DNA of 64,000 bases from Sander lucioperca (Eukaryota > Chordata > Actinopteri > Perciformes > Percidae). The translations under genes were made by a program, and so were the position numbers. The notes beneath the pieces are model-generated. The model saw only the letters and a program-made list of their open reading frames with translations, was not told where the DNA came from and made no database searches. Location of the stretch: NCBI RefSeq assembly GCF_008315115.2, contig NC_050174.1, positions 34,467,090 to 34,531,089 on the forward strand, in the 5' to 3' direction. Below are positions 46,201-58,969 of this stretch, piece after piece (within the stretch, counting starts at the first letter, position 1; every line of letters starts with the position of its first letter).

Positions 46201-49200
46201 TTCAACTATACAACAGAATACAGAACAACTACCAGGGCGTGGAGACGTAACTGCACCGTTGACGTGCATCTACATCTGTGGACTCGTTCCTCCAGCTCTG
46301 GCCATCTTGCTTTCAGCGTGCGACTAGCTTTCTTTGTTTTCTTCATTGCAGTAAGAGTCACCTTTTCGCCAGTCCAAACTTTCTTTCTGCTGCTCGATTA
46401 CCGTTTTCGGCTGCATATTTTACTACCTGCAGTCACCTGCAGTTTCTTTTCTTTCTCAGTTGTCTTTAGGAGCAGCATATAGTTGTCAGAAGCCTAGAGC
46501 GCCCTCTGGCGGCTTTAGACGGTAATGTTTTCAGCATGAAATAACATTTAAAAATGTGAAATTATAAATAATTTGATATATAAGTCGCACCTGACTATAA
46601 GTCGCAGGACCAGCCAAAGTATGAAAAAAAGTGCGACTTATAGTCCGGAAAATACGGTAGTTCTATTTTATAGTGATCCATTATCTGTTCAACACATGTT
46701 CTATTAAAGAAAAGATAGAAAATAAATATGTGTGTGTGAGGTAAAGTGGTTAGAAAAAATTAAATCTGAATCGGCTAAAATCGGTATCAGCTGGTCTAAC
46801 TCAAAGAAAATCAGAAATCAGAATCGGCCTAGAAAGTTGTAATCAGTGCATCTCTACTCCTTACATATACCTACGCTCTCCGTCTCTGCTAGATTGGGAA
46901 TGATTGAGATTTCTCTTGGCACAGCTACCAGAAGACTTCCAACTTTCAGACAGGTTGCTCACGTCACATCTACGTCTTCAAGCTCAGTTGGAGGCTGCTC
47001 AGTAACGCTCAGCCATCACCGGGAAAGATCTTCTAATATCCTTCACTGGTCTCCGTCCAGAGACACGGGATCTGCTGGTCCATTTCTTTAACTGTCTATT
47101 TTCACTTGATTTATAACCTCAGTAAACATTTTCATAATGAGTTTCCGATTCCTAAACCGATTCTTGAAAAACAATGAAAAATGACATCAAAGAAAGGCTC
47201 TTTTATAGTTTTTTTTTTTAAAAATTGAAAATTATTTAAATTTAACAATATATTAACGTTTTAAAGTACTTAAATATATAATAAGTATAGTATTTTACAT
47301 TCGTTTTGGTGAGCCCAGAGGGAAGATATGGCATTTTAAAAGTAGCCTACATTTACGGTAGCTAGCTAACGGTAGACTACAGAGAAAGGGGGATATTTTG
47401 ACGTCCGTTTCGGAGCGACAGAGGGAAAATATTTCAGTCGACACATTAAGTGGAACCGAAATGAGGAACCGAAATTTTCGTTCTAATCCGGTCCGATTCC
47501 TACTTTCGGTACCCAACCCTAGTCTCAATCGCTAGTTTTAAGTCTTCTGCAACACAGAATGATGTTCGTTTTTTGAATTATGGTCTCGTTGATTTTAAAA
47601 TCTTCGATAAAGCAGGTGGTGTTTTAGGGCGTGGCTATGATGGGATTGGCAGTGAAAGTGTGTAACGTAACGTGGTTCCTCCCTCTCTCCTCTCTCTCTC
47701 CTCTCTCTCTCCTCCCTCACTTCTCCCTCTCTCCTCCCTCTCTCCTCCCTCTCTCCTCTCTCTCTCCTCTCTCTCTCCTCCCTCACTCCTCCCTCTCTCC
47801 TCCCTCACTCCTCCCTCACTCCTCCCTCTCTCCTCCCTCACTCCACCCTCTCTCCTCCCTCACTCCTCCCTCACTCCTCCCTCACTCCTCCCTCTCTCCT
47901 CCCTCACTCCACCCTCTCTCCTCCCTCTCCTCCCTCTCGCCTATCTCTCTCCTCCCTCTCTCCTCCCTCTCGCCTATCTCTCTCCTCTCTCTCTCCTTTC
48001 TCTCTCCTCCCTCTCCCCTCCCTCACTCCTCCCTCTCTCCTCTCTCTCTCTCTCCTCCCTCTCTCCTCTCTCTCCTCCCTCTCCCCTCCCTCTCTCCTCC
48101 CTCTCTCCTCCCTCTCTCCTCCCTCTCTCCTCCCTCACTCCTCCCTCTCTCCTCCCTCTCTCCTCCCTCACTCCTCCCTCTCTCCTCCCTCACTCCTCCC
48201 CTCTCCTCCCTCACTCCTCCCTCTCTCCTCCCCTCTCCTCCCTCTCTCCTCCCTCTCTCCTCCCTCACTCCTCCATCTCTCCTCCCTCTCTCCTCCCTCA
48301 CTCCTCCCTCTCTCCTCCCTCACTCCTCCCTCACTCCTCCCTCTCTCCTCCCTCACTCCTCCCTCTCTCCTCCCTCACTCCTCCCTCTCTCCTCCCTCAC
48401 TCCTCCCTCTCTCCTCCCTCTCTCCTCCCTCACTCCACCCTCTCTCCTCCCTCTCTCCTCTCTCTTTCCTCCCTCACTCCTCCCTCTCTCCTCTCTCTCT
48501 CCTCCCTCTCACCTATCTCTCTCCTCCCTCTCCTCCCTCTCGCCTATCTCTCTCCTCCCTCTCTCCTCCCTCTCGCCTATCTCTCTCCTCTCTCTCTCCT
48601 TTCTCTCTCCTCCCTCTCCCCTCCCTCACTCCTCCCTCTCTCCTCTCTCTCTCTCCTCCCTCTCTCCTCTCTCTCCTCCCTCTCCCCTCCCTCTCTCCTC
48701 CCTCTCTCCTCCCTCTCTCCTCCCTCTCTCCTCCCTCACTCCTCCCTCACTCCTCCCTCTCTCCTCTCTCTCTCCTCCCTCTCTTCTAAAATCCTCACAT
48801 CCTCAACCAGGATGGCTGCGCTCGTAACGGCAAACTCCACGACTCCTAGCAGCTCTCCACCATCCAATGGGTGACGTCACACATGCCCTGTCCATTCATA
48901 TTTACAGTCTATGATCTGATCATTAGATAAATGTTAATAAGCTATTGCTGCTCAATTATTATTATTATTTTATTTGTGGCTGTTAGTTTCTTTCTTAATC
49001 TCTGTTTGGAGATCTTTGTGTCTTTGGAACATCACTTTGGTGATGAATCGCAGCCCAGAAAGTTAAGTTATATAAGAGAAAAATTAACTAATGACACTTG
49101 ATCATTTGTTCCCCAATGGCTACGCTAGGCAACGAAACTCCTCCAAAGCAAATGTGTGTGGGCAGTCTCTTCTTTTTTAATTTTTTTTTTTACCCAGAAC

Positions 49201-52200
49201 CTTATTTTCTGAGTGTCTTCCTTTGACACTTGAGTATTTATTTGATTTATTTTATATCATAGGCCCTGCTTTAGTGCTGTCTACTTAAAGGGTGACTTTC
49301 CTATTTTCCCACGTTTTTGCATCTTAGTGACTGATGGGAACAAAAGGTCTCCTGTATTGAGAGAGTTTCAGTCCACTAAAAGTTGACAGGCGCAGATTAT
49401 TATTCTAAGTGTCTGACAACATTATGAAAGGATCCCTACAGAGATAGACCTTTTAGTTAAAGAGTAAGATCCTTTTAGTTTAACATGAAACAGCCTCAAA
49501 CTCACCATCACCAAACCCACCAGACTCCATGTAAATAATCAGGACTTTTATCATCGTAAAACACACTTGATTCAAAGTCGACAGAAACAAAATAAAACTA
49601 TCAAAAGCCGTCTTGGTTCATCTTTCCACTGTTCCAACAATCACCACTCTGGTTTGGTTGAAAAGAAACCTTAATTCACCCATTTACATGTGGAAATATG
49701 CTGGCTCTATACACACTAAAAGTCCTGATTATTTACATGGAGTCTGGTGGAGTTTGGTGACGGGGATTTCAGGGCTGTTTCATGTTAAACTAGAAGGATC
49801 TTACTCTTTAACTAAAAGGTCTATCTCTGTAGGGATCCTTTCCATAATGTTGTGACACACTTAGAATAATAACATTGCATTGCGGTCTTGCTTTATACTG
49901 GACCAATATCAAAGACTGTTAAAACAGGCTAAGTAACCCTTTAATCTACACACATCAGCCACCTTACTCTCTGGAAGAGTGAGCAGATGTTGTACTCACT
50001 GGCTTCATCGGAGTCATAGTCGTTGGCCTCCTCCTCCTCCTCAGCTGGGGGAGGTTGCTGTCGGGCGGGGGGAGGAGCGCTGTAGGCAACGGGCTGTTTC
50101 CGGTCCTCTCTGGCTGCAAGAGGCGCTCTCTGCTCCGGAGGAACTGCACCAGAGGAGTATGCCGCTCCATCTCCTGCCACTGGGCCTGCAAGCACAGCCA
50201 ATCATCTGAGACTGCACAACGTAACACCACGATAGGAACGCCACATTTCATTCCTACGAGAGTCTCTCCCTGGCACATTAAGGCTACATTAACATTGCTA
50301 TGTTTTGGTTTAAAAATGAATATCTTTTGCTGCGTTTCCCCCTCTCATTCCCCATGCTCTAGCATTTTGCCTTCTCATTCCCCCTGCTCTGGCGTTTCCC
50401 CCTCTCATTCCCCCTGCTCTGGCATTTCCCCCTCTCATTCCCCCTGCTCTGGCATTTCCCCCTCTCATTCCCCCTGCTCTGATGTTTCGCCCTCTCATTC
50501 CCCCTGCTCTAGCATTTCCCCCTCTCATTCCCCCTGCTCTGGCGTTTCCCCCTCTTACTCCCCCTGCTCTGGTGTTTCCCCCTCTCATTCCCCCTGCTCT
50601 GGCGTTTCCCCCTCTTACTCCCCCTGCTCTGGTGTTTCCCCCTCTCATTTACCCTGCTCTGGCGTTTCCCCCTCTCATTCCCCCCTGCTCTGTCGTTTCC
50701 CCCTCTCATTCCCCCTGTTCTAGCATTCCCCCCTCTCATTCCCCCTGCTCTAGCATTTTGCCTTCTCATTCCCCCTGCTCTGGTGTTTCCCCCTCTCATT
50801 TCCCCTGTTCTAGCATTCCCCCCTCTCATTCCCCCTGCTCTAGCATTTTGCCTTCTCATTCCCCCTGCTCTGGTGTTTCCCCCTCTCATTTCCCCTGCTC
50901 CGACGTTTCCCCCTCTCATTCCCCCCTGCTCTGGCGTTTCCTCCTCTCATTCCCCCTGCTCTGACGTTTCCCCCTCTCATTCCCCCCTGCTCTGGCATTT
51001 CCCCCTCTCATTCCCCCTGCTCTGGCATTTCCCCCTCTCATTCCCCCTGCTCTGATGTTTCGCCCTCTCATTCCCCCTGCTCTAGCATTTTGCCCTCTCA
51101 TTCCCCCTGCTCTGCTCGTTACTCTGCCACCTACAGGTTTGGCATGCTCTTGACGGCATCGACGGCATATATATACACAGGTACAACGAACACTTTTCTG
51201 AAAACTGACAGCTGTGCACGATGTTATTTTTGAAAACGGAGAGGTTGAAATGTCTGTTTATGAAAATAGCCGGCCACGTGTAAGCGTAGTCTTAAACGTA
51301 CATCTTTTAACCCCACCCATGATCTTTCCCTAACCCTAACGAAGTGGAGTGATGGAGTGAACACTCTACCGGGTGAGCTAGAAGTCGGTATATCAGTATT
51401 TACAGAGTTGGGAGTGAGAATGTGTTGGTCTCTCACCCTGCTGGGCAGCAGCCGGCTGAGGTCTGGAGCTCTGGACGGGCACCGTCTTCTTCATCACCAC
51501 CGGGCTGCCCGGCCCCGCCTCTTCAGGGCCCGCCCCGCCCGTCGCTATGCGTGCAACTGATGGTTTAGGGGCCACAGGCGGGTAAGCAGCGCGGCCCTGC
51601 GGCTCGGGTCCTACAAGTAGAATGAATCACATAACACAGTAAACACACAGATACACACCGTACATGGAGCTCAACAGCGTGGTTCGGGAAGTGAAAATCC
51701 CAAAATGTTATTTGGCGCCGAATCAAATGTTTCATGGTCACGATTCATCTCGTAGCTGGTTGGCTTTGGTTCCAGACTTAAAACTCTTCATTTAAGGATT
51801 TAATGAAACGTCAACGGAGATACTAAAGGGGGGAAATTACTTCAAAAAGAGGGCGGTCACTGTTGAGCTCTTTTTTTGGCTTCACTTTGGTACAGCTTGA
51901 GGAAGAGAAGACGTGTCGTCCATTTTTATTTTACAGGTTCGACACGCATAACAATCACACTACTTCTCCTGCTGCAGTGGAATCGGTAATACTCCCTCGT
52001 CCCTCTGGATACTTTTGATGTTGCAGCTTTTTCGATGCAAAGACACTGACCTACATACAACAAGCTGCAGCTGTACGAGCTAATGTACATCAGCTGGCAG
52101 ACAATATGCTCCAGCTACCGTGATAGGTTAGTTTGATAGACAGGTTTAAATGGTTGAGTCGGGCGCCCGGTTAGCTCAGTTGGTAGAGTGGGCGCGCATA

Positions 52201-52272
52201 TATAGAGGTTTACTCCTCGACGCAGCGGGCCAGAGTTTGACTCCAACCTGCGGCCCTTTGCTGCATGTCATT

Positions 52273-52314
<42 letters not shown>

Positions 52315-55300
52315 TTCATTTCTTCAGCTGTCCTGTCAAATAAAGGCCTAAAAATGCCCCAAAAATAATCTTAAAAAAAATAAATAAAAAAATGGTTGAG
52401 TCAAGGTCCACATTAAGGCTACATTAACATTGCTATGTTTTGGTTTAAAAATGAATATCTTTTGCTGCGTTTCCCCCTCTCATTCCCCCTGCTCTGACGT
52501 TTCCCCCTCTCATTCCCCCTGCTCTGGCGTTTCTCCCTCTCATTCCCCCTGCTCTGGCGTTTCCCCCTCTCATTCCCCCTGCTCTGGCGTTTCTCCCTCT
52601 CATTCCCCCTGCTCTGGCGTTTCCCCCTCTCATTCCCCCTGCTCTGGCGTTTCTCCCTCTCATTCCCCCTGCTCTGGCGTTTCCCCCTCTCATTCCCCCT
52701 GCTCTGGCGTTTCCCCCTCTCATTCCCCCTGCTCTGGCGTTTCCCCCTCTCATTCCCCCTGCTCTGGCGTTTCCCCCTCTCATTCCCCCTGCTCTGGCAT
52801 TTCCCCCTCTCATTCCCCCTGCTCTGGCGTTTCCCCCTCTCATTCCCCCTGCACTGGCGTTTCCCCCTCTCATTCCCCCTGCTCTGGCGTTTCCCCCTCT
52901 CATTCCCCCTGCTCTGGCATTTCCCCCTCTCATTCCCCCTGCTCTGGCGTTTCTCCCTCTCATTCCCCCTGCTCTGGCGTTTCTCCCTCTCATTCCCCCT
53001 GCTCTGGCGTTTCCCCCGCCTTGGCCATTTATTCGCTGTGTTCTCTCTTTTTGTTGGCAGGTTTCTCTATAGAGCTCACGGGAGGAGAGAGGCAACAAGC
53101 AAATGTGTTGTGTGTTTTGTGACCATAATTCAAAACATGAACATCATTCTGTGTTGCAGAAGACTTAAAACTAGCGACGGCCTTCACCGAGGAGGAACAG
53201 AAGAACTTCCTGGTTCATCTGAGGACTGAGGAGTCAAGGAGCTATCAGATAAGGGACATGGATGGGATGTACCCTACATCTCCCTTTCCCAGGCTGTTAC
53301 ACTAACCCTCTCTGTTACGGAGGGGAATCACAGCTCAGGTGATCACTCTGAAAGTGTGAAATGACAAAATGTGAGCCATGCCATGCCACAGCATGCAGCT
53401 TCCTTCCCACCGACAGCTTAATTGAGCTCTTCGCCCCCCTCCTCGCCAACAGTGGGCGGTGCTGCCAAATTTGGGAAGCAGATAAAAGGATTGAAAAGAG
53501 CAACGGGAGGTGGGGTTGAGTGCAGAGGATCTAATGAGACTGAAAAGATCCATCTGCATGAGAGTCCTACCCAGCTAAACTCAGTAAAAATAAAACATTT
53601 TTGGGCCCATTGAATGACTTATAGACAAGGTGGTTAGCTTCTCCTCGGACCGCGTAGCTCCTATGGCGCCATTTTAATGCTACCAAGCCATCACCTCCCG
53701 TTAGCATCCTATTGACTGCCATTCATTTTGGCGCCACTTTGACAGAGAATAACTTTACATCTGAAGAGTTTAAAGACTCTATTTTGGTAGCTGTGCCAAG
53801 AGAAATCTCAATCATTCCTAATCTAGCAGAGACGGAGAGCGTAGGTATATGTAAGGAGATAACATAGACACAGGCTAATTATTGATCACTAAAATGATAG
53901 TTAACATTAGTAATTAAACTTAAACAGCTAATGGAAGTCCAAACTGCCTGAGAGCTTCTCCTGTACTATACGGTAATTCCTCTACTATGAGACAGTAAGT
54001 CTCGTGGTTATGACCCAATCGTTAGCCTATTTTTATAAAAACGTCTGCTACGGAGCCATAACGTGAGCTACAAGGTAATGGAGCCTTTTATACATTGTCG
54101 TGTTTCTTTAGAAATAAACAATGGACAAATAGAGTCTTTAAACTCTTCAGATGTAAAGTTATTCTCTGTCAAAGTGACGTCAAAATGAATGGCAGTCAAT
54201 GGGATGCTAACGGGAGGTGATGGCTTGGTAGCATCAACATGGCGCCATAGCAAATTCGAGCTCTGAAGCGAAGCTTACCCCCTTGATCTTACCTAGCTAC
54301 TGATCATGTGATCTTACCTAGCTACTGATCATGTGATCTTACCTAGCTACTGATCATGTGATCTTACCTAGCTACCGAGCATGTGATCTTACCTAGCTAC
54401 TGAGCATGTGATCTTACCTAGCTACTGAGCATGTGCGACTGCCAACAAAGATGTTACAGCAGTGAGAGGTCTCACTCTGTAGCTAAAACAGAGACCTGAA
54501 CACAGGGTGAAAAGAGGAGCTGCAGCAATGTGCAGTACAACAAAAATATGGTGTTTTTTGATAATTAAACCATGTAAACCTATTCTGATACAACCTCAAA
54601 ATACAATTATGAACCTGAAAATGAGCATAATATGAGCACTCTACTGGCGTTTTTCCATTACATGGTACCTGCTCGACTCGCCTCGACTCGACACATTGTG
54701 CGTCCGTTTTCCGTTGCAGATTTTAGTACCGCCTCAGCGTGGCTGGTCGTCTTATATGCCGGCGCACAAGTATAAACATCAGGCCACTTGAGCTTGTTTT
54801 ACAGTTCTGTGGAGGCTCCACGCAGAGCTTTCTCCGTAGCCTAGCTGTGTAAGTGGCCTGATGTTTATAGCTGTGCGCTAGTGTGTGCGATGAGCCAGCA
54901 TGTGTGTGTGTAGTTAGGCTACGGCGAAAGCTCTGCCGGAGCCTCCGCAGAACTGTAACACAAGCGGCGCCGCAGTAAACTACTGTGACCTAACGCGACA
55001 CACACACAGAACGTGGAAGGTGTGTTGTTGCCAGAAGACACATTTATTTTAAAATTAAGCTGGAGGCAGCAAAAAAAACCACAGCTGGTTTGTTCAGGAC
55101 ACCCCCGTCTGTCGCTTTCACGTCACCTTTTGGTATCGCCTCAGCTCGCTTGGAACCTCGACGGAGGAGGTACTAAAAAAAGTACCTGTTAGCAGGTACC
55201 AGGGACCTTTTTTCGTAATGGAAAACCAAAAAAGGCGAGTAGAGTAGAGTCGAGGCGAGCAGGTACCATGTGATGGAAAAGCGCCATAAATGTACCTGGG

Positions 55301-58300
55301 GGTTGTGGTTGGGTCGCCGCCTGCCTGGGTCCAGAGGCTGGCGGCTCTTTGCGCTCTGCCGCCTCCTGGGCTCCCGCCTCGGCTTTAGATAACGGCATGG
55401 GCGACGGCAGGAAATGCTTCGGAAAGCCTTTGAAGAACCAGGCACCAGACCTCTTCCACACCTGAGAAAACAGAATAAATATAGGCTATATGTTATAGGC
55501 TTCCCAACAGACAAAGTGAGATGTTTTATCTGTCAGCTGGCGTGAAGGACTCACCTCTCGCTGTTCTCTGCAGATCTTGCAGAGCCAGACGGCGCGGGGC
55601 CGACTGCTGCACTGGGTGCCACACTTGGTACACATGTTCTACACCACAGGAGGAAATACAGACTTACAGCTGCTCTCTTACACATTATATCACTCTATCC
55701 CACTCTCATACATTATATCAATCTATCCCACTCTTATACATTACATCAGTCTATCCCACTCTCATACATTATATCAGTCTATCCCACTCTTATACATTAC
55801 ATCAGTCTATCCCACTCTCATACATTATATCAGTCTATCCCACTGGTTTGCAAACGTTTTAGAATAGAAAAGAAAAAGAATAGGTGGAAAATAGTTTCAA
55901 AAACTTAGAAAACAGAGACGAAAACTTAGTAAAAAGTGACAAAAACCTTGAAAAAGGCGGAAGGAAAAAATGAAGGAAGGAAAAAAGGAAGGAAGGAAGG
56001 AAGATAGGAAGGAAGAAAGATAGGAAGGAAGGAACGAAGGAATGAAGGAACGAAGGAACGAAGGAAGGAAGATAGGAAGGAAGGAAGGAAGGGAGGAAGG
56101 AACATAGGAAGGAAGGAAGGAAGGAAAGAAAGAAGGAAGGAACATAGGAAGGAAGGAAGGAAGGAAGGAAGGAAAGAAAGAAGGAAGGAAGGGAGGAAGG
56201 ATCGAAGGAACGAAGGAAGGAAGATAGGAAGGAAGGAAGGAAGGAAGGGAGGAAGGAACATAGGAAGGAAGGAAGGAAGGAAGGAAAGAAAGAAGGAAGG
56301 AACATAGGAAGGAAGGAAGGAAGGAAGGAAGGAAGGAAGATAGGAAGGAAGGAAGGAAGGAAGGGAGGAAGGAACATAGGAAGGAAGGAAGGAAGGAAGG
56401 AAAGAAAGAAGGAAGGAACATAGGAAGGAAAGAAAGAAGGAAGGAACATAGGAAGGAAGGAAGGAAGGAAGGAAGGAAAGAAAGAAGGAAGGAAGGGAGG
56501 AAGGAAGGAAAGAAAGAAGGAAGGAACATAGGAAGGAAGGAAGGAAGGAAGGGAGGGAGGAAAAAAGGAAGGAAGGAAGGAAGGAACATAGGAAGGAAGG
56601 AAGGAAGAAAGGAAGGAAGGAACATAGGAAGGAAGGAAAGAAAGAAGGAAGGAACATAGGAAGGAAGGAAGGAAGGAAGGAAGGAAGGAAGGGAGGAAAA
56701 AAGGAAGGAAAGAACGAAGGAAGGAAGGAAGGAAGGAAGGAACACAGGAAGGAAGGAAGGAAGGAAGGAAGGAAGATAGGAAGGAAGGAAAGAAAGAAGG
56801 AAGGAACATAGGAAGGAAGGAAGGAAGGAAGGAAGGAAGGAAGATAGGAAGGAAGGAAAGAAAGAAGGAAGGAAGGAAGGAAGGAACATAGGAAGGAAGG
56901 AAGGAAGGAAGGAAGGAAGGAAGGAAGGAAGGAAGGAAAATAGGAAGGAAGGAAAGAAAGAAGGAAGGAACATAGGAAGGAAGGAAGGAAGGAAGGAAGG
57001 AAGGAAGGAAGGGTGGAAAAAAGGAAGGAAGGAAGGAAGGAAGGAAGGAAGGAAGGAAGGAACACACCCAGAAATCATCTTTGATAGCCAGCCTCATCAT
57101 CACCAACCTTTTTGCAGTCCTCACACACCACGGAGCTGACCCCGGGGGAGCCCAGCTGCTCCCCGCACAGCAGACAGCGGGACTGTCCGTCGCCACACAC
57201 GGTCTTCTTCATATCGTCCAGACGGTTGATCAGGCGCCTGGGGGGGGGGGGGGGGGGACTTACTTAAACCGTAACTCTCGCCAAAATTCAACCTAGGGTC
57301 TCGGAATCGCCACTTTTAAGACTGACCGTATTCTCGTTTTTGGGTCAAATTGCCTTTTGAATGGGAGTCCTAGGGGCACTTTACGCTAGCCTCAAAATAT
57401 CTATTTTTAAAACACTAAGAAGGCTCGACACAACATGAGACTTTGCTCCAAGTATCACCAGGAGCTCTACACCTTAACGGAAGCATTGACAACATTGTTA
57501 GTGTTCAGAGTTTACTAAAAAGAAAGGTTTGGTGATGGGGGTTTCATGTTAAACTAAAAGGATCTTACTCTTTAACTAAAAGGTCTATCTCTGTAGGGAT
57601 CCTTTCATAATGTTGTCAGACACTTAGAATAATAATCTGAGTCTGTCAGCGGCAACAACAGAACTTTTAGTGGACGCTAACGGACGCTGAACATCTGTCC
57701 TGTAGGATTACATTACAGCCCGGTTCACAACTTCCGAATACAGCGATCTAGCTTAATACTGGACCAGTGTAAAGATAGTTCCCATCAGTCACTGTCCAGT
57801 TCCCAGGCTAAAAAATCATCAGTCTCAACAGGCAGTTTTTTGTTTTTTTTATGCACATATCACAAAAACCGCTGCATGTCTTTACGACCTCTCACCCGAT
57901 TCTCTCTTGCTCCATGGCCTCCATCTTCTCGGCTCGAGCGATCACGCTGTTTATGATTTCTTTCTCTTCATCTGTCAGGTCCGGACCAGGACCAGGGCCC
58001 GGCTGCATCGTCCAGTTGCCCCTGTCAGCCAAACACAAGCAATCACACATTTGCATCCACGCAGCATGAACACATTACACTGCTCTCTGCACAGTTACAT
58101 AGCAGGTAGTATCTTTATAGGGGACACCCTATTCAGTCCCTCCAGGATTTCGCGATGTCGCGATCGCGCCAATTCACGCAAATTCAACCAATCACCGCGA
58201 ATTTGGTGCGACTCGCAATTTTGACCAATCACCGCAACTTTTCCGCACATTTGACCGATAACCTGAAGTTTCCCGCGACTTCAACCAATCACAGCAGTCC

Positions 58301-58603
58301 CACGTGCACTCTGAGAGCCAATGACCAATCAGGAGTGAGAACGGGGTTGATCATTTCCTTGTTTCTGATATGAAGACGAGACGTGTGTGTGACTCCTTTA
58401 CCAACAAAACGTACAGCGTGCAAAACATTTCAGACCGTCCTGCCAACCTGTATACATTTTAACATCAATGTAGACTTTAACGATTTAAAAGTCGCTGAAG
58501 TCGCTGCCGTTTCCATCCTGGCTGTCGGCTCTCTGCAGCGGGTGGGGCTACTGCTCCGTTCCCCCCCGACTGACGCTTGCACACACACACAAACACACAC
58601 ACA

Positions 58604-58642
<39 letters not shown>

Positions 58643-58690
58643 AGACGCACACACACGCACACACAGACACACACACACACACACACAGAT

Positions 58691-58744
<54 letters not shown>

Positions 58745-58762
58745 ACACAGACACACACAGAC

Positions 58763-58795
<33 letters not shown>

Positions 58796-58874
58796 GACAC
58801 AGACGCACACACACGCACACACAGACACACACACACACACACACACACAGACACACACACACACACACACAGAT

Positions 58875-58912
<38 letters not shown>

Positions 58913-58938
58913 ACACAGACACACACAGACACACACAG

Positions 58939-58969
<31 letters not shown>

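Larger units (their letters stand above)
45481..47110. mobile_element. reversed copy of the AAGCTTACCCCCTTG repeat, split by a hAT element
   Basis: 45485-45546 and 46857-47090 are the reverse of 42646-42900. The two pieces adjoin exactly at the hAT target CTCCTTAC. The unbroken sequence is in the copies at 42810-42850 and 53840-53880. Confidence 0.75.

Noticed and set aside
47631..48874. Ser/Leu/Pro-rich frames of about 400 codons
   Set aside because: Simple CT-rich repeat; no amino-acid complexity or conserved domain.
52161..52260. tRNA gene
   Set aside because: Box A and a box B-like motif are present, but the acceptor stem and anticodon region do not form a tRNA, and it continues into a SINE body with an A-rich tail and target duplication.
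55859..57196. 445-codon Phe/Leu/Pro/Ser frame on the minus strand, and similar frames at 59146-60517
   Set aside because: Translation of (GGAA)n; only the end overlapping rph3a exon 4 is coding, and in a different frame.
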